From Curvibacter delicatus NBRC 14919 (GTDB taxonomy: Bacteria; Pseudomonadota; Gammaproteobacteria; Burkholderiales; Burkholderiaceae_C), in assembly GCF_001592265.1 (NCBI RefSeq), contig NZ_BCWP01000005.1, positions 1-64,000 on the forward strand: 64,000 nt of DNA, given 5' to 3'. The position numbers and the translations under genes are program-made. The first letter of the stretch is position 1, and each line of letters opens with the position of its first letter. Positions 45,309 through 54,274 of this stretch are shown piece by piece. The notes under the pieces are model-generated. The model saw nothing but the letters and a program-made list of their open reading frames with translations. It was not told where the DNA came from and did no database searches.

Positions 45309-46540
45309 ATCCGTATTGCCTGTGCTGGGTCCATGGCGGCAGCGCGGCGCGCGGGGGCGATGGCCGCCAGCACACCGCAGACCGTGGCGATGCCGGCCAC
45401 TTTCAAGGCGGTTGCCAGCGGCAGGGTGATGGCAAACAGGGGCAAACCGTCGGAGCCTTTGACGAAGTGCGTGAAGGCCCAGATCAGCGCCACCGCCAGC
45501 ACGATGCCCAGCGCCGACCCGAGTGCGCCAACCACCGCGCCCTGCACCAGGAATACGCGCAGCACCTGGCCGCGCGTGGCGCCCATGGCGCGCAGGATGC
45601 CGATCTCGCGTCGCTTCTGCACCACCGACACCACCAGCACGCTGGCGATACCCAGCACCACCACGATCATCACCACGCCGCGGATCAGCGCGGTGCTGAC
45701 CGACTGGGCATTGAGGGCCGACACCAGTTGCGCATTGTTCTCCTGCCAGCTCTCTACCTTGTAGGGGTAGCGCTGCCGCAGCGCCTGCGCCAGTTCGTTG
45801 GCGGTCCACACATCCTTGAGTGTCATGTCCAGCACGGTGGCACCACCGGGCAGGCCGAGCAGGCTTTGCGCCGCGCGCAGGGGCACGATGACGGTGCGGC
45901 GGTTCAGGTCGCGCACGCCCAGGTCCACCAGCGCGGTCACACGCACGGCGTCACTCACGCTGCGGCTGCCTACCGTGGTCTGCAGCGTGACGCGGTCGCC
46001 CACGCGTACGCCGAGGTCGGCCGCAAGGTCGCGGCCCAGGATGGCTTCGCCCGGATCCAGCCGCGCCACGCCACTCACCACCTTGCTGCGCAGACCGACG
46101 ATGCGGTCGTAGCGGTCCAGCTCCACGCCCATGAGCGCAATGGCCTGTGTCGCCTCGCCGCGCAGCGCCAGGCCCGAGCCCGAGACCATGGGCGACACGG
46201 CCGCAATCGGCCCCATCTGCTCCAGCAGCGGCAGCAAGGCCTGCCAGTTGGCGACCGAACGCAGGCGCTGCACGCGTGGCTGGGTTTCGGTCAGCGCCAG
46301 CGCCTCGTCGACAGCGCGCGCCGGCGTCACGGCATCGTCGAGCGCGCGCAGGCTGATGTGGGCCTGGGCACCCAGGGTCTTGGTCAGGGTGCTGCCCTGC
46401 AGGCCGGAAATCAACGCGGAGATATAGGCCACCACCGCCACCCCGGCCGCCACACCGACGATGATGAGCAGGGTCTGCATGCGGCCTTCGCGCAGGAAGC
46501 GCAGCGCCACGCGAAGTTCGAAGCCGAGCCAGCCTCGCAT
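45305..46540 (-). CDS. MacB/FtsX-type ABC permease
   Basis: 411-residue permease: one N-terminal helix (TLLIIVGVAAGVAVVAYISA), a large periplasmic MacB_PCD domain and three C-terminal helices with the FtsX signature REIGILRAMGATRGQVL. It is a mechanotransmission type of permease that works with the adjacent ATPase and adaptor. Substrate unknown; no outer-membrane gene lies in this operon. Confidence 0.93.
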
Positions 46541-46551
46541 GGCGACTCCGC

Positions 46552-47718
46552 TCAGCGCCCCATGGCGTTGCTCAGCGCCGAGCCGGCACTGCCCGCGCCA
46601 TCGGCGCGCTGCGCCGATGGCGCTGTGGCAGCGCCCGGCTGCCAGGCCACGGGCGTGGCGCTGACACGCTGGCCGGCCTTCAGCGTGCTGCCGGTCAGCA
46701 CGGCATCACCTGCGCGCAGTCCGTCGAGCACTTCCACCGCCGCCAGGGTGCGCAGGCCCAGCCGCAGCTTGCGTTCCTGTGCGAGGCCGTCCACGGCGAC
46801 CAGCACCTGGGCCGTGTCACCCTGGGCCTGCCGCAGCGCGCTCAGGGGCAAGGCCAGCGCCTGTTCGCGGCGGCCGGTTTCAACTTCAACCGACAGCGTC
46901 ATGTCTTCACGCAGAAACGCGGGCGGCTCCTGCAGCAGGGTGAACTTGATCTCGATGGCACCGCGCTGGGCGTCTACCACCGGCGCAATGGACAGGATCT
47001 TCGCTGCGAAGCGCTGGCCGGCAAAGGCATCGGCCACCACTGCGGCCTGCTGGCCCGTCTGCAACTGGTCCAAAAAGCGCTCGTCCACCTGCGCCACCAG
47101 CAGCAAAGGACCGCTCAAGGCCAGGCTCAACAGGGCCTTGCCCGGCTGCACGATCTGACCCGGCTCGACCTGGCGTGACAGCACGCGCGCATCGGCCGGC
47201 GCCACCAGCACCGCCTGCGTCAGCCGGGCCCGGGCTGCGGCCACGGCGGCACGGGCCGAGCCGCGCTGCGCCACCGCCACGTCGACCGCACGCTGCGCCT
47301 CGTCAAGTTGCGCCGCACTGTAAAAACCCTGCGCCACCAGTTGCCGCCCGCGCTGCAGCGTGGCCTGGGCCGCCTGCAGGGTGGCGTCGGCTTGGCGCTC
47401 GGCGGCCACTGCCTGCGCCAGTGCAGCATTCAATTCATCGGTTTCGAGCCGGATCAGCACCTCGTCGGCACGCACCTGCGCCCCTTCGCGCACCAGCACC
47501 TGTGCCACGCGGCCGGTCAAAGTGCTGCCGACATCAACGCGCGACAGCGTGGCCACGCGGGCGGAAAACTGCAGGGTGCGCACCAGCGGCCCGGACTGCA
47601 CCAGCAGCGCCTCGGCGCGCGGTGCGCGCAAGGCAAAAGCCGCCAGGCCGGCCAGTGCCAGCGCGAGCAACACGGCGATAACGATCCAACGGGTTTTGCC
47701 GGCAGAAAGTTTGATCAT
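46552..47718 (-). CDS. MacA/RND-type periplasmic adaptor
   Basis: 388-residue membrane-fusion protein with an N-terminal anchor (WIVIAVLLALALAGLAAFAL), lipoyl halves at LTGRVAQVLVREGAQVRADE and VAPADARVLSRQVEPGQ, a coiled coil between, and a C-terminal beta-barrel (e.g. LPLSALRQAQ). First gene of the exporter operon; 11 bp before the permease. Confidence 0.93.
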   Translation of the reverse strand: MIKLSAGKTRWIVIAVLLALALAGLAAFALRAPRAEALLVQSGPLVRTLQFSARVATLSRVDVGSTLTGRVAQVLVREGAQVRADEVLIRLETDELNAALAQAVAAERQADATLQAAQATLQRGRQLVAQGFYSAAQLDEAQRAVDVAVAQRGSARAAVAAARARLTQAVLVAPADARVLSRQVEPGQIVQPGKALLSLALSGPLLLVAQVDERFLDQLQTGQQAAVVADAFAGQRFAAKILSIAPVVDAQRGAIEIKFTLLQEPPAFLREDMTLSVEVETGRREQALALPLSALRQAQGDTAQVLVAVDGLAQERKLRLGLRTLAAVEVLDGLRAGDAVLTGSTLKAGQRVSATPVAWQPGAATAPSAQRADGAGSAGSALSNAMGR

Positions 47719-47762
47719 CTCGGTTGCTCCACCAGCGACACATGGAACGAGTTAAACGGGGA

Positions 47763-47855
47763 ACGCCGTGGAACCGGCTTTGCCGGGCCACTGGCGTTGC
47801 CCCCTGCAAGGGGGGTGGCGGGGCGACACGAAGTGCGCGAAGCCTGGGGGTGTTT
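47763..47855. repeat. Dispersed intergenic repeat of Comamonadaceae type
   Basis: Between the adaptor start and the ruvB stop lies GAACCGGCTTTGCCGGGCCA (hairpin CCGGC/GCCGG), then GCCCCCTGCAAGGGGG (hairpin CCCCC/GGGGG) and CCTGGGGGTGTTTCAT. From memory, very similar blocks occur in hundreds of copies in Comamonadaceae genomes. No function assigned; only one copy is seen here. Confidence 0.55.
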
Positions 47856-47859
47856 CATG

Positions 47860-48918
47860 TCATCCCTCGAACAGGCCGCCCTCGGTCTTGGGCGGCGTCA
47901 CGCCCAAGTGGCGGTAGGCCGCCAGCGTGGCGATGCGTCCGCGCGGCGTGCGCTGCAAAAAGCCCTGCTGGATGAGGTACGGCTCGATCACGTCCTCGAT
48001 GGTGTCGCGTTCTTCGCCAATGCTGGCGGCGATGTTGTCCAGTCCCACCGGGCCGCCATCGAAGCGGTGAATCACCGCTTCCAGCAGCTTGCGGTCCATC
48101 AGGTCGAAGCCCTGCGGGTCGACGTCCAGCATGGCCAGCGCCTTTTGCGCAATGTCTTTTGTGATGCGGCCAGTACCCTTGACCTCGGCATAGTCGCGCA
48201 CGCGGCGCAGCAGGCGGTTGGCAATGCGCGGTGTGCCGCGCGAGCGGCGCGCGATCTCGAAACCGCCCTCCTCGTCCATCGGCGCATTGAGCAGTCCGGC
48301 ACTGCGCGTGACGATGCGGCCCAGTTCTTCGGCCGAATAGAACTCCAGCCGCGCCACGATGCCGAAACGGTCGCGCAGCGGGTTGGTCAGCATGCCGGCG
48401 CGGGTGGTGGCGCCCACCAGTGTGAAGGGCTGCAGGTCGAGCTTGATGCTGCGCGCCGCCGGCCCTTCGCCGATCATGATATCGATCTGGTAGTCCTCCA
48501 GCGCCGGGTAGAGGATTTCCTCCACCACCGGCGACAGGCGATGGATCTCGTCGATGAAGAGCACGTCGTTCTTCTCGAGGTTGGTCAGCAGCGCCGCCAG
48601 GTCTTTCGGCTTTTCCAGCACCGGGCCGCTGGTCTGGCGCAGGTTGACGCCCAGCTCGGCCGCGATGATGTGCGACAGCGTGGTCTTGCCCAGACCAGGC
48701 GGGCCGAACAGCAGCACGTGGTCGAGCGCCTCCTCGCGCTTGCGCGCCGCGCCAATGAAGATCTCCAGCTGCTCGCGCACCTTGGCCTGGCCGACGTACT
48801 CGTCCAGCAGCTTGGGCCGCAACGCGCGCTCGATCGCCTCCTCGCCGGGCGAAGTTGGCGCGGCGGAAACCACACGGGTGGCAGGAGAGGGGGCGAAATC
48901 GTCGGTCTGGATGCTCAC
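47860..48918 (-). CDS. ruvB: Holliday junction DNA helicase RuvB
   Basis: AAA+ motor that drives branch migration with RuvA. 352 residues from GTG 48918, which fits the usual MSIQTD N-terminus; the longer frame to 49020 is spurious. Walker [11 protein letters not shown], Walker [10 protein letters not shown], sensor motif GATTRAGML and a C-terminal winged helix with [10 protein letters not shown]. It is separated from ruvA by two unrelated genes. Confidence 0.97.
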   Translation of the reverse strand: MSIQTDDFAPSPATRVVSAAPTSPGEEAIERALRPKLLDEYVGQAKVREQLEIFIGAARKREEALDHVLLFGPPGLGKTTLSHIIAAELGVNLRQTSGPVLEKPKDLAALLTNLEKNDVLFIDEIHRLSPVVEEILYPALEDYQIDIMIGEGPAARSIKLDLQPFTLVGATTRAGMLTNPLRDRFGIVARLEFYSAEELGRIVTRSAGLLNAPMDEEGGFEIARRSRGTPRIANRLLRRVRDYAEVKGTGRITKDIAQKALAMLDVDPQGFDLMDRKLLEAVIHRFDGGPVGLDNIAASIGEERDTIEDVIEPYLIQQGFLQRTPRGRIATLAAYRHLGVTPPKTEGGLFEG

Positions 48919-49062
48919 GGCAAAAATCGGGGGAGATGTCACACAAAACGCTGGCGTTTTACGCCATGATGCACGACTATACCCCCTGGGCTTCCTCGCG
49001 GGCCCGGCCTCTTTCTTCATCTTCTCAAGCCAGGCACCACCCGTGCCGATACCTTAGAAACC

Positions 49063-50208
49063 ATGTCTGATCGCCTGCTGCTCACCCCCTGGATGTCCCG
49101 CTCCCGCCTTGTCGCCATGACAGGGCTTGGCTTGGCCTGCCTGCTGTCTGTTCCGCCCTTGCGCGCGGCCGAGCCCGCTGCCAAACCGACACCCGACACC
49201 GCCGTCGGCAAGGACATTGCCGAGCAGCTGCGCCAGGCAGCCAAGGGCAACCTGTCGCAAAAACAGCTCACCGTGATCGTCAACGGCACCGAGGCCAAAA
49301 GCACCGGCATCACGACCATCCCCAAACCGGCCAAGCCGGTGGCGCCCACCAAACCGGCCGGGGCCAGCAAGGCCACCGCCGAAGCCGAGCCCGCAGAACC
49401 AGCCGCCCCCGCGGTGCAGGCCCACAAGCCGGCCCCCGTCTCGCAGTACCAGCGCGCCCGCACCGCAGCCCTGACCGGCCACACCGCCCCGACCGCAACC
49501 CCGAAAAAAGACGGCCATGGCCATGACGTGCACTGGGCCTACGAAGGCGAAGGCGGCCCTGAAGCCTGGGGCCAGCTGAAATCGGAATTCAAGACCTGCG
49601 CCGTGGGCAAACGCCAGTCGCCGATTCACATCCAGGAATCGAACACGCTGCAAGGCCCGGCCGAGGCGATCCAGTTCAGCTACCAGCCCAGCCAGGGCAC
49701 GGTGGTGAACAACGGCCACACCATCCAGGTGGATGTGATTGGCAACAACAGCATCACGGTGCGCGGCTCCAGCTACCGGTTGCTGCAGTTCCACTTCCAC
49801 CATCCGTCGGAAGAGCGCATCAACCACAAGGTGTATTCCATGGTGGCGCACTTGGTGCACCGCAATGCCGAAGGCCAGCTCGCCGTGGTAGCCGTGCTGC
49901 TCGACCCGGGTGCCGCCAACAGCCTGATCAACAAGGTCTGGACCTACATGCCGCTCGACAGTGGTGACAGCGTGCGCATGCCCGACGGCCTGCTGGACCT
50001 GAACGAACTGCTGCCGAAAGACCAGCGTTATTACCAGTTCCTCGGCTCGCTCACCACACCACCCTGCACCGAAGGTGTGCTGTGGCTGGTGCTCAAACAG
50101 CCCAGCACGGTCAGTGCGGAGCAGCTCAAGCTCTTCAGCCAGCTCTACCCCAACAATGCACGCCCGGTGCAGCCGGTCAACAACCGCCCGATCCGCGACG
50201 CACAGTAA
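49063..50208 (+). CDS. Periplasmic alpha-carbonic anhydrase with long N-terminal linker
   Basis: 381 residues. The catalytic domain (about 145-381) starts VHWAYEGEGGPEAWG and has the zinc ligands in LLQFHFHHPSEE (two His) and MVAHLVHRN (third His), plus SPIHI and LTTPPCTEGV. A signal peptide ending near LRAA-E is followed by ~110 residues rich in Ala/Pro/Lys that look like a flexible linker; alpha-CAs are normally ~230 residues in total. The enzyme should hydrate CO2 in the periplasm. Confidence 0.93.
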   Translation: MSDRLLLTPWMSRSRLVAMTGLGLACLLSVPPLRAAEPAAKPTPDTAVGKDIAEQLRQAAKGNLSQKQLTVIVNGTEAKSTGITTIPKPAKPVAPTKPAGASKATAEAEPAEPAAPAVQAHKPAPVSQYQRARTAALTGHTAPTATPKKDGHGHDVHWAYEGEGGPEAWGQLKSEFKTCAVGKRQSPIHIQESNTLQGPAEAIQFSYQPSQGTVVNNGHTIQVDVIGNNSITVRGSSYRLLQFHFHHPSEERINHKVYSMVAHLVHRNAEGQLAVVAVLLDPGAANSLINKVWTYMPLDSGDSVRMPDGLLDLNELLPKDQRYYQFLGSLTTPPCTEGVLWLVLKQPSTVSAEQLKLFSQLYPNNARPVQPVNNRPIRDAQ

Positions 50209-50228
50209 AAACCGGCCAGGGCACTGGT

Positions 50229-50621
50229 CTAGCCAGCCACAAGGCGCCAGCCCCAGGCCACGCCCAAGGCGGCGATGGCCAGCCAGATCAGTACGATGAC
50301 GACCGCCGCCGTGCGGCTGGTCGGTTTGCTGCCCTGCCGGGCGGCTCGCACCTTGGCATGGCACTCGTCCAGCACCGCCTGCGGCACCAGCTTGATGGCC
50401 AGCGCAATGCCCAGCGGGATCAGCACCAGGTCGTCCAGGTAACCCAGCACCGGCACGAAGTCAGGAATGAGGTCGATCGGGCTGAAAGCATAAGCCACGA
50501 TGACGGCCACCAGCAGCTTGGCATACCAGGGCGTGCCCGGGTGGCGCGCCGCCAGGTACAGCACATAGGTCTCGCCCTTGAGCGCCTTGGCGCGCTGCTT
50601 GAGCCGAGCCAGCCAGGCCAC
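50229..50621 (-). CDS. DUF1232 (YkvA-like) membrane protein
   Basis: 130-residue protein with the DUF1232 core VAYAFSPIDLIPDFVPVLGY followed by DDLVLIPLGIALAIKLVP and a C-terminal hydrophobic helix. Function unknown. Its start lies 10 bp after the ruvA stop, so they may share a transcript. Confidence 0.92.
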   Translation of the reverse strand: MAWLARLKQRAKALKGETYVLYLAARHPGTPWYAKLLVAVIVAYAFSPIDLIPDFVPVLGYLDDLVLIPLGIALAIKLVPQAVLDECHAKVRAARQGSKPTSRTAAVVIVLIWLAIAALGVAWGWRLVAG

Positions 50622-50631
50622 GGGGCCGCCC

Positions 50632-51204
50632 TTACCTGGCCAACGCCTTGAGCGCGAGCTTGATGCCCTCGCTCACGCCGACGTCGGCCGGCAGTGCCTT
50701 CAGCGCGGCGGCAGCTTCCTTGTCGCTGTAGCCTAGGGCCAGCAGCGCCTGCAGGATGTCGCCCTGCGCGTCGTTGACCGGGCCACCCACGGCACCGATG
50801 TCGGCGCCCAGCTTGCCCTTGAGTTCCAGCAGCAGGCGCTCGGCAGTCTTCTTGCCGATGCCCGGCACCTTGACCAGGCGGCCGGCCTCCTGCAGGCTCA
50901 CCGCCTGCGCCAGTTCGGCCACGCTCATGCCCGACAGCACGGCCAGCGCGGTGCGCGGGCCGACGCCTGAAATCTTGATGAGCTGGCGAAACGCTTCACG
51001 TTCAGTGGGCGTGCCGAAGCCATAGAGCAGCTGCGCGTCCTCGCGCACGATGAAGTGCGTCAGCAGGCTGACCTTCTCGCCCAGGTTGGGCAGGTTGTAG
51101 AAGGTGCTCATGGACACCTGGACTTCGTAGCCCACGCCATGGCAGTCCACCAGCACCTCGGGTGGATTTTTTTCGAGAAGAGTGCCGGTGAGCCTGCCGA
51201 TCAT
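50632..51204 (-). CDS. ruvA: Holliday junction binding protein RuvA
   Basis: 190 residues in the usual three domains: [15 protein letters not shown] at the start (OB fold), tandem HhH motifs around [15 protein letters not shown] and [12 protein letters not shown], and the small C-terminal domain that contacts RuvB ([12 protein letters not shown]). Partner of ruvB, 1.7 kb away on the same strand. Confidence 0.97.
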   Translation of the reverse strand: MIGRLTGTLLEKNPPEVLVDCHGVGYEVQVSMSTFYNLPNLGEKVSLLTHFIVREDAQLLYGFGTPTEREAFRQLIKISGVGPRTALAVLSGMSVAELAQAVSLQEAGRLVKVPGIGKKTAERLLLELKGKLGADIGAVGGPVNDAQGDILQALLALGYSDKEAAAALKALPADVGVSEGIKLALKALAR

Positions 51205-51285
51205 GGGGTATCCGTTTTGTTGTCAGTGACTATGATTGCGGTTTGGGCCCGCCGTCATGGCGGCCCGCTTACAGGAATTATCAGC

Positions 51286-52233
51286 TTGATTCTCCGCCAC
51301 CTCTTCTCTCCGCCCAACAACACCCGCCTGGCCCATCTGTGCGGCCCCATGGACGAGCACCTGCGCACCATCGAGACCGCGCTGCAGGTCAAGATCGCCC
51401 ACCGTCACGAGCAGTTCAAGGTCGACGGCCCCAAGGTCAAGGCCAAGCGCGGCATGGAAGTGCTGCAGGCGCTGTACGAAATGGCGGCGCGCCCGATCGA
51501 CGCCGCCACCGTGCAACTGATGCTGGCCGGCGACTCGGCCATGGCGACCGAAGACGCCGAGACCCTGCAGACCCGGCGCAGCAACCTGCGCGCACGCACC
51601 CCCAACCAGGCCCTCTACCTGGACAGCATTGCCAGCCACGACATCACCATCGGCATCGGCCCGGCCGGCACCGGCAAGACCTACCTGGCCGTGGCCGCCG
51701 CGGTGGACGCGCTGGAGCGCAGCGTGGTGCAACGCATCGTGCTCACGCGCCCGGCGGTGGAAGCCGGCGAGCGCCTGGGTTTCCTGCCCGGCGACCTGAC
51801 GCAGAAGGTCGACCCCTACCTGCGCCCGCTGTACGACGCGCTGTACGACCTGATGGGCTTCGAGAAGGTGCAGAAGGCCTTCGAACGCAATGCGCTGGAG
51901 ATCGCGCCGCTGGCCTTCATGCGCGGGCGCACGCTGAACAACGCCTTTGTCATCCTGGACGAAGCGCAGAACACCACACCCGAACAGATGAAGATGTTCC
52001 TCACCCGCATCGGCTTCGGCTCGCGCGCCGTGGTGACCGGCGACGTGAGCCAGATCGACCTGCCCAAGACGCAGCTGAGCGGCCTGATCGACGCCGAGCG
52101 CGTGCTCAAGCGCGTGAAAGGCATTGCCATCTGCCGCTTCACCAGCGCCGACGTGGTGCGCCACCCGCTGGTGGCCCGCATTGTCGACGCCTACGACAAG
52201 CCGCGCACCAGCCGGACGCTATCAAAAGAATAG
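51286..52233 (+). CDS. ybeZ: PhoH-like ATPase (YbeZ)
   Basis: ATPase of the PhoH family, 315 residues from TTG 51286 (AGGAATT upstream), which gives the family N-terminus [23 protein letters not shown] 51231 is in frame as an alternative. Walker [12 protein letters not shown], Walker [10 protein letters not shown]. It pairs with the rRNA endonuclease YbeY, encoded 36 bp downstream. Its last codons and stop (LSKE-stop) come from a dispersed repeat. Confidence 0.95.
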   Translation: MILRHLFSPPNNTRLAHLCGPMDEHLRTIETALQVKIAHRHEQFKVDGPKVKAKRGMEVLQALYEMAARPIDAATVQLMLAGDSAMATEDAETLQTRRSNLRARTPNQALYLDSIASHDITIGIGPAGTGKTYLAVAAAVDALERSVVQRIVLTRPAVEAGERLGFLPGDLTQKVDPYLRPLYDALYDLMGFEKVQKAFERNALEIAPLAFMRGRTLNNAFVILDEAQNTTPEQMKMFLTRIGFGSRAVVTGDVSQIDLPKTQLSGLIDAERVLKRVKGIAICRFTSADVVRHPLVARIVDAYDKPRTSRTLSKE

Positions 52234-52268
52234 CTGTTGGCGCATATTTGACAAGGTCCAGAGACCAA
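52218..52268 (+). repeat. Dispersed TATYA-TAGCT repeat at the end of ybeZ
   Basis: Starts GCTATCAAAAGAATAGCTG, then TTGGCGCATATTTGACAAGG and CAGAGACCAAA. It supplies the last five codons and TAG stop of ybeZ and ends one base before the ybeY start. Same family as the copies at 33427, 40233 and 44036. Confidence 0.7.
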
Positions 52269-52269
52269 A

Positions 52270-52725
52270 ATGACCACTAATTCACTCTCACTCTCGCTGC
52301 AGTTCGGCAGCCCCTCCGGCATGGCGCGCCACCGTGCCGTGCTGACGCGCGCCAAGGTAGCGCGCTGGATCCGCCACGCCCTGCTGCGCGACGCCGAACT
52401 CACGGTGCGCATCGTCGACGCCGAAGAAGGCCAGGCCCTGAACCGCAGCTACCGCCACAAGGACTACGCCACCAACGTGCTGACCTTCGACTACGCGCAG
52501 GAACCCGTGGTGCTGGCCGACCTGGTGCTGTGCGCCCCGGTGGTGGAACGCGAAGCGAAAGAACAGGGCAAGACGCTGGAAGAGCACTACGCCCACCTGC
52601 TGGTGCACGGCACCCTGCACGCGCAGGGCTACGAGCATGAGACGAACGAGCGCGATGCGCTGGAGATGGAGTCGCTGGAAGTGCTGTTGATGGAGTCGCT
52701 GGGGTACGGGAATCCGTACGAATAG
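52270..52725 (+). CDS. ybeY: Endoribonuclease YbeY
   Basis: Metal-dependent RNase needed for 16S rRNA 3' processing and ribosome quality control. 151 residues with the zinc motif [12 protein letters not shown] (three His) and [16 protein letters not shown]. The standard ybeZ-ybeY pair. Sequence after the stop changes abruptly in composition. Confidence 0.96.
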   Translation: MTTNSLSLSLQFGSPSGMARHRAVLTRAKVARWIRHALLRDAELTVRIVDAEEGQALNRSYRHKDYATNVLTFDYAQEPVVLADLVLCAPVVEREAKEQGKTLEEHYAHLLVHGTLHAQGYEHETNERDALEMESLEVLLMESLGYGNPYE

Positions 52726-52873
52726 AAGCACCGAAGAGCACCCCAAAGACATCGGCAAGATCGCCTGTCGAGTACGTCAAGTCGACGACATCCTGTACGA
52801 CGCCAAAAACGATGTAGCCCTTCGACAACATCATCGCCAAGTCATTGATTGCATTGGAATATTCGTCTTCCAT
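52726..52873 (-). pseudogene. Truncated 5' end of an unknown gene
   Basis: A reading frame starting ATG 52873 encodes MEDEYSNAINDLAMMLSKGY and continues with FGVVQDVVDLTYSTGDLADV before running into the antisense of ybeY. The ~49 residues look protein-like and the DNA is AT-richer than ybeY, but there is no room for a full gene. It may be the 5' remnant of a gene cut by rearrangement. I do not recognise the family. Confidence 0.35.
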
Positions 52874-52976
52874 TGAGCGGGTTATCCACAAATGTATGGC
52901 TGGTCTGCTGCCCCCGTACCCTTGACGCGTTGACGCTCACCTAGGATTGGGATACCAAATTTACGGCTAGGCAGCT

Positions 52977-53150
52977 ATGGCGACGAAACTCCCACCCTCG
53001 GACCCGTACTCAGTTTTCAAAGACGACGGTCATCGTCTCAAGGCTCTGATTTCCAGAGACCTACGTTATGTAGCAATCGCCGCACTCCTTCTGCTGGCAA
53101 ACGACCAAGTGCCATGGCGGATTCTGCTGCGCTGGCTAAGCATGCCCTGA
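52977..53150 (+). CDS. Small unknown ORF with one hydrophobic helix
   Basis: 57 codons starting MATKLPPSDPYSVFKDDGHR, with a hydrophobic segment VAIAALLLLANDQVPWRILL and a stop at 53150. It is divergent from the truncated frame at 52873 across ~100 bp. It may be a real small membrane protein or debris of the same rearranged segment. No homologue recognised. Confidence 0.3.
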   Translation: MATKLPPSDPYSVFKDDGHRLKALISRDLRYVAIAALLLLANDQVPWRILLRWLSMP

Positions 53151-53187
53151 CTAACCGACACCAGCGTCTATTTATAGCTCTCGGTCA

Positions 53188-53256
53188 TCACTCCGAGGTA
53201 GTCCGCATCGGCGGCGTCACCGGTCCGTCATTGACCAGATGCACCTGCATGTCAAC
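53188..53256 (-). pseudogene. 3' fragment of dtd
   Basis: Read on the minus strand this encodes [13 protein letters not shown] followed by PPMRTTSE-stop. The first 13 residues are identical to the end of the intact Dtd protein at 57026-57466 ([13 protein letters not shown], then IPLTVR). At DNA level 34 of 38 bases match between 53216-53253 and 57048-57085. Similarity starts within 7 bp of the LysR stop, so the fragment marks one edge of the LysR-AtuA-Bug cassette. Confidence 0.8.
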
Positions 53257-53259
53257 ACA

Positions 53260-54165
53260 TCAGGTACTCTGTTTCAACCGCTTGACAATCAACTGCCTTA
53301 GCGCCTGCGTCGCCACCGACAGGCTCTCTCCCTCGCGTTGCACCACGTAAATCCTACGCTTCAGCCCCGCCAGCTTGAGCGCACGCGTCACCAGCGCCGG
53401 ACGCTGGAAATGAAACAGCGTGAGCGCCGGCACCACGCTGATGCCCAGCCCGGCTTCCACCATGCCGGCCACGGTAGCCAGGTGCTCCACCTCCAACACC
53501 GTGTTCAGTTGCATCGGGTGCAGCGCGGCGTCGAGCCGCTGGCGCACGCTGCTGTTGCGCGCCAGGTGCACGAAGGGGTAGGGCGTCAGGTCTTTCAGCT
53601 TGAGTTCCGCCGCCTTGCGTTTGGCCAGCGGGTGGTCCTTGCGGCACACCAGGTGAAAACCATCCGAGCACAGCACCTCGGTCAACAGGCCGACACTTTG
53701 GGCCCCGGTGGAGGCCAGCGCGAACTCGACCACACCACCGCGCAGCAGGTCGAGACAGTCGTCCGACAGGCTGTCATGCAGGCTTAGCTCCACCCCCGGC
53801 CACTGCGCCTTGTACTCGGCCAGGATCGCTGGCAGCCAGCCGGCGGCGAGCGAGGGCAGTGCGGCCAAGCTCACACGGCCGGTACGCAACTGCAGGTGAT
53901 CGCGCAGGTGGCCGACGGCGGCACCGAAGTCTCCCAGCAGCTGGCGCGCTGAGGTCTCGAACAGCCGGCCCTCGGCGGTGAGTTCCACGCTGCGCGTGCT
54001 GCGGTCGAACAGGCGCGCGTCCAGTGCCGCCTCCAGCGCACGAATGAGCGCGCTGAAGGCCGGCTGCGACAGATGCACCTGCTGCGCCGCGCGCGTGAAG
54101 CTGCGCTGCTCGGCCAGCGCCAGGAAGGCGCGCAGCTGGCGGGTGGAAAGGTCGGGTTGGCTCAT
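53260..54165 (-). CDS. LysR-family transcriptional regulator of the AtuA cassette
   Basis: LTTR of 301 residues; HTH in LSTRQLRAFLALAEQRSFTR and QQVHLSQPAFSALIRALE. ATG 54165 gives the standard N-terminus. Divergent from the AtuA-like gene across a 109-bp gap that contains a GAT-N11-ATC palindrome, so it should control that operon. Its stop is almost fused to the dtd fragment. Confidence 0.92.
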   Translation of the reverse strand: MSQPDLSTRQLRAFLALAEQRSFTRAAQQVHLSQPAFSALIRALEAALDARLFDRSTRSVELTAEGRLFETSARQLLGDFGAAVGHLRDHLQLRTGRVSLAALPSLAAGWLPAILAEYKAQWPGVELSLHDSLSDDCLDLLRGGVVEFALASTGAQSVGLLTEVLCSDGFHLVCRKDHPLAKRKAAELKLKDLTPYPFVHLARNSSVRQRLDAALHPMQLNTVLEVEHLATVAGMVEAGLGISVVPALTLFHFQRPALVTRALKLAGLKRRIYVVQREGESLSVATQALRQLIVKRLKQST

Positions 54166-54181
54166 GGGAATGAATTCGGGC

Positions 54182-54206
54182 AATTGATTTGTTTTACAGA
54201 TCAATT
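54182..54206. promoter_or_regulatory. LysR-type operator between lysR and the AtuA-like gene
   Basis: Perfect inverted repeat AATTGAT-N11-ATCAATT. This contains the LTTR consensus T-N11-A inside a longer dyad, 17 bp from the lysR start and 69 bp from the AtuA-like start, the usual place of a recognition binding site. Confidence 0.65.
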
Positions 54207-54274
54207 GATTCTAATTTTCAATTTCACAAATCAAAAGCCCTGACCTACAGTGCAAGCCAGAACCACCCGAACGC

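Noticed and set aside
45309-45809. N-terminal extension of the MacB/LolD-like ATPase frame
   Set aside because: Overlaps the permease C-terminus in another frame and is Arg/Gly-rich nonsense.
53161-53187. TTTATAGCTC stretch as a fifth copy of the TAGCT repeat
   Set aside because: Only the TAGCT core matches; the 3' half of the repeat is absent.
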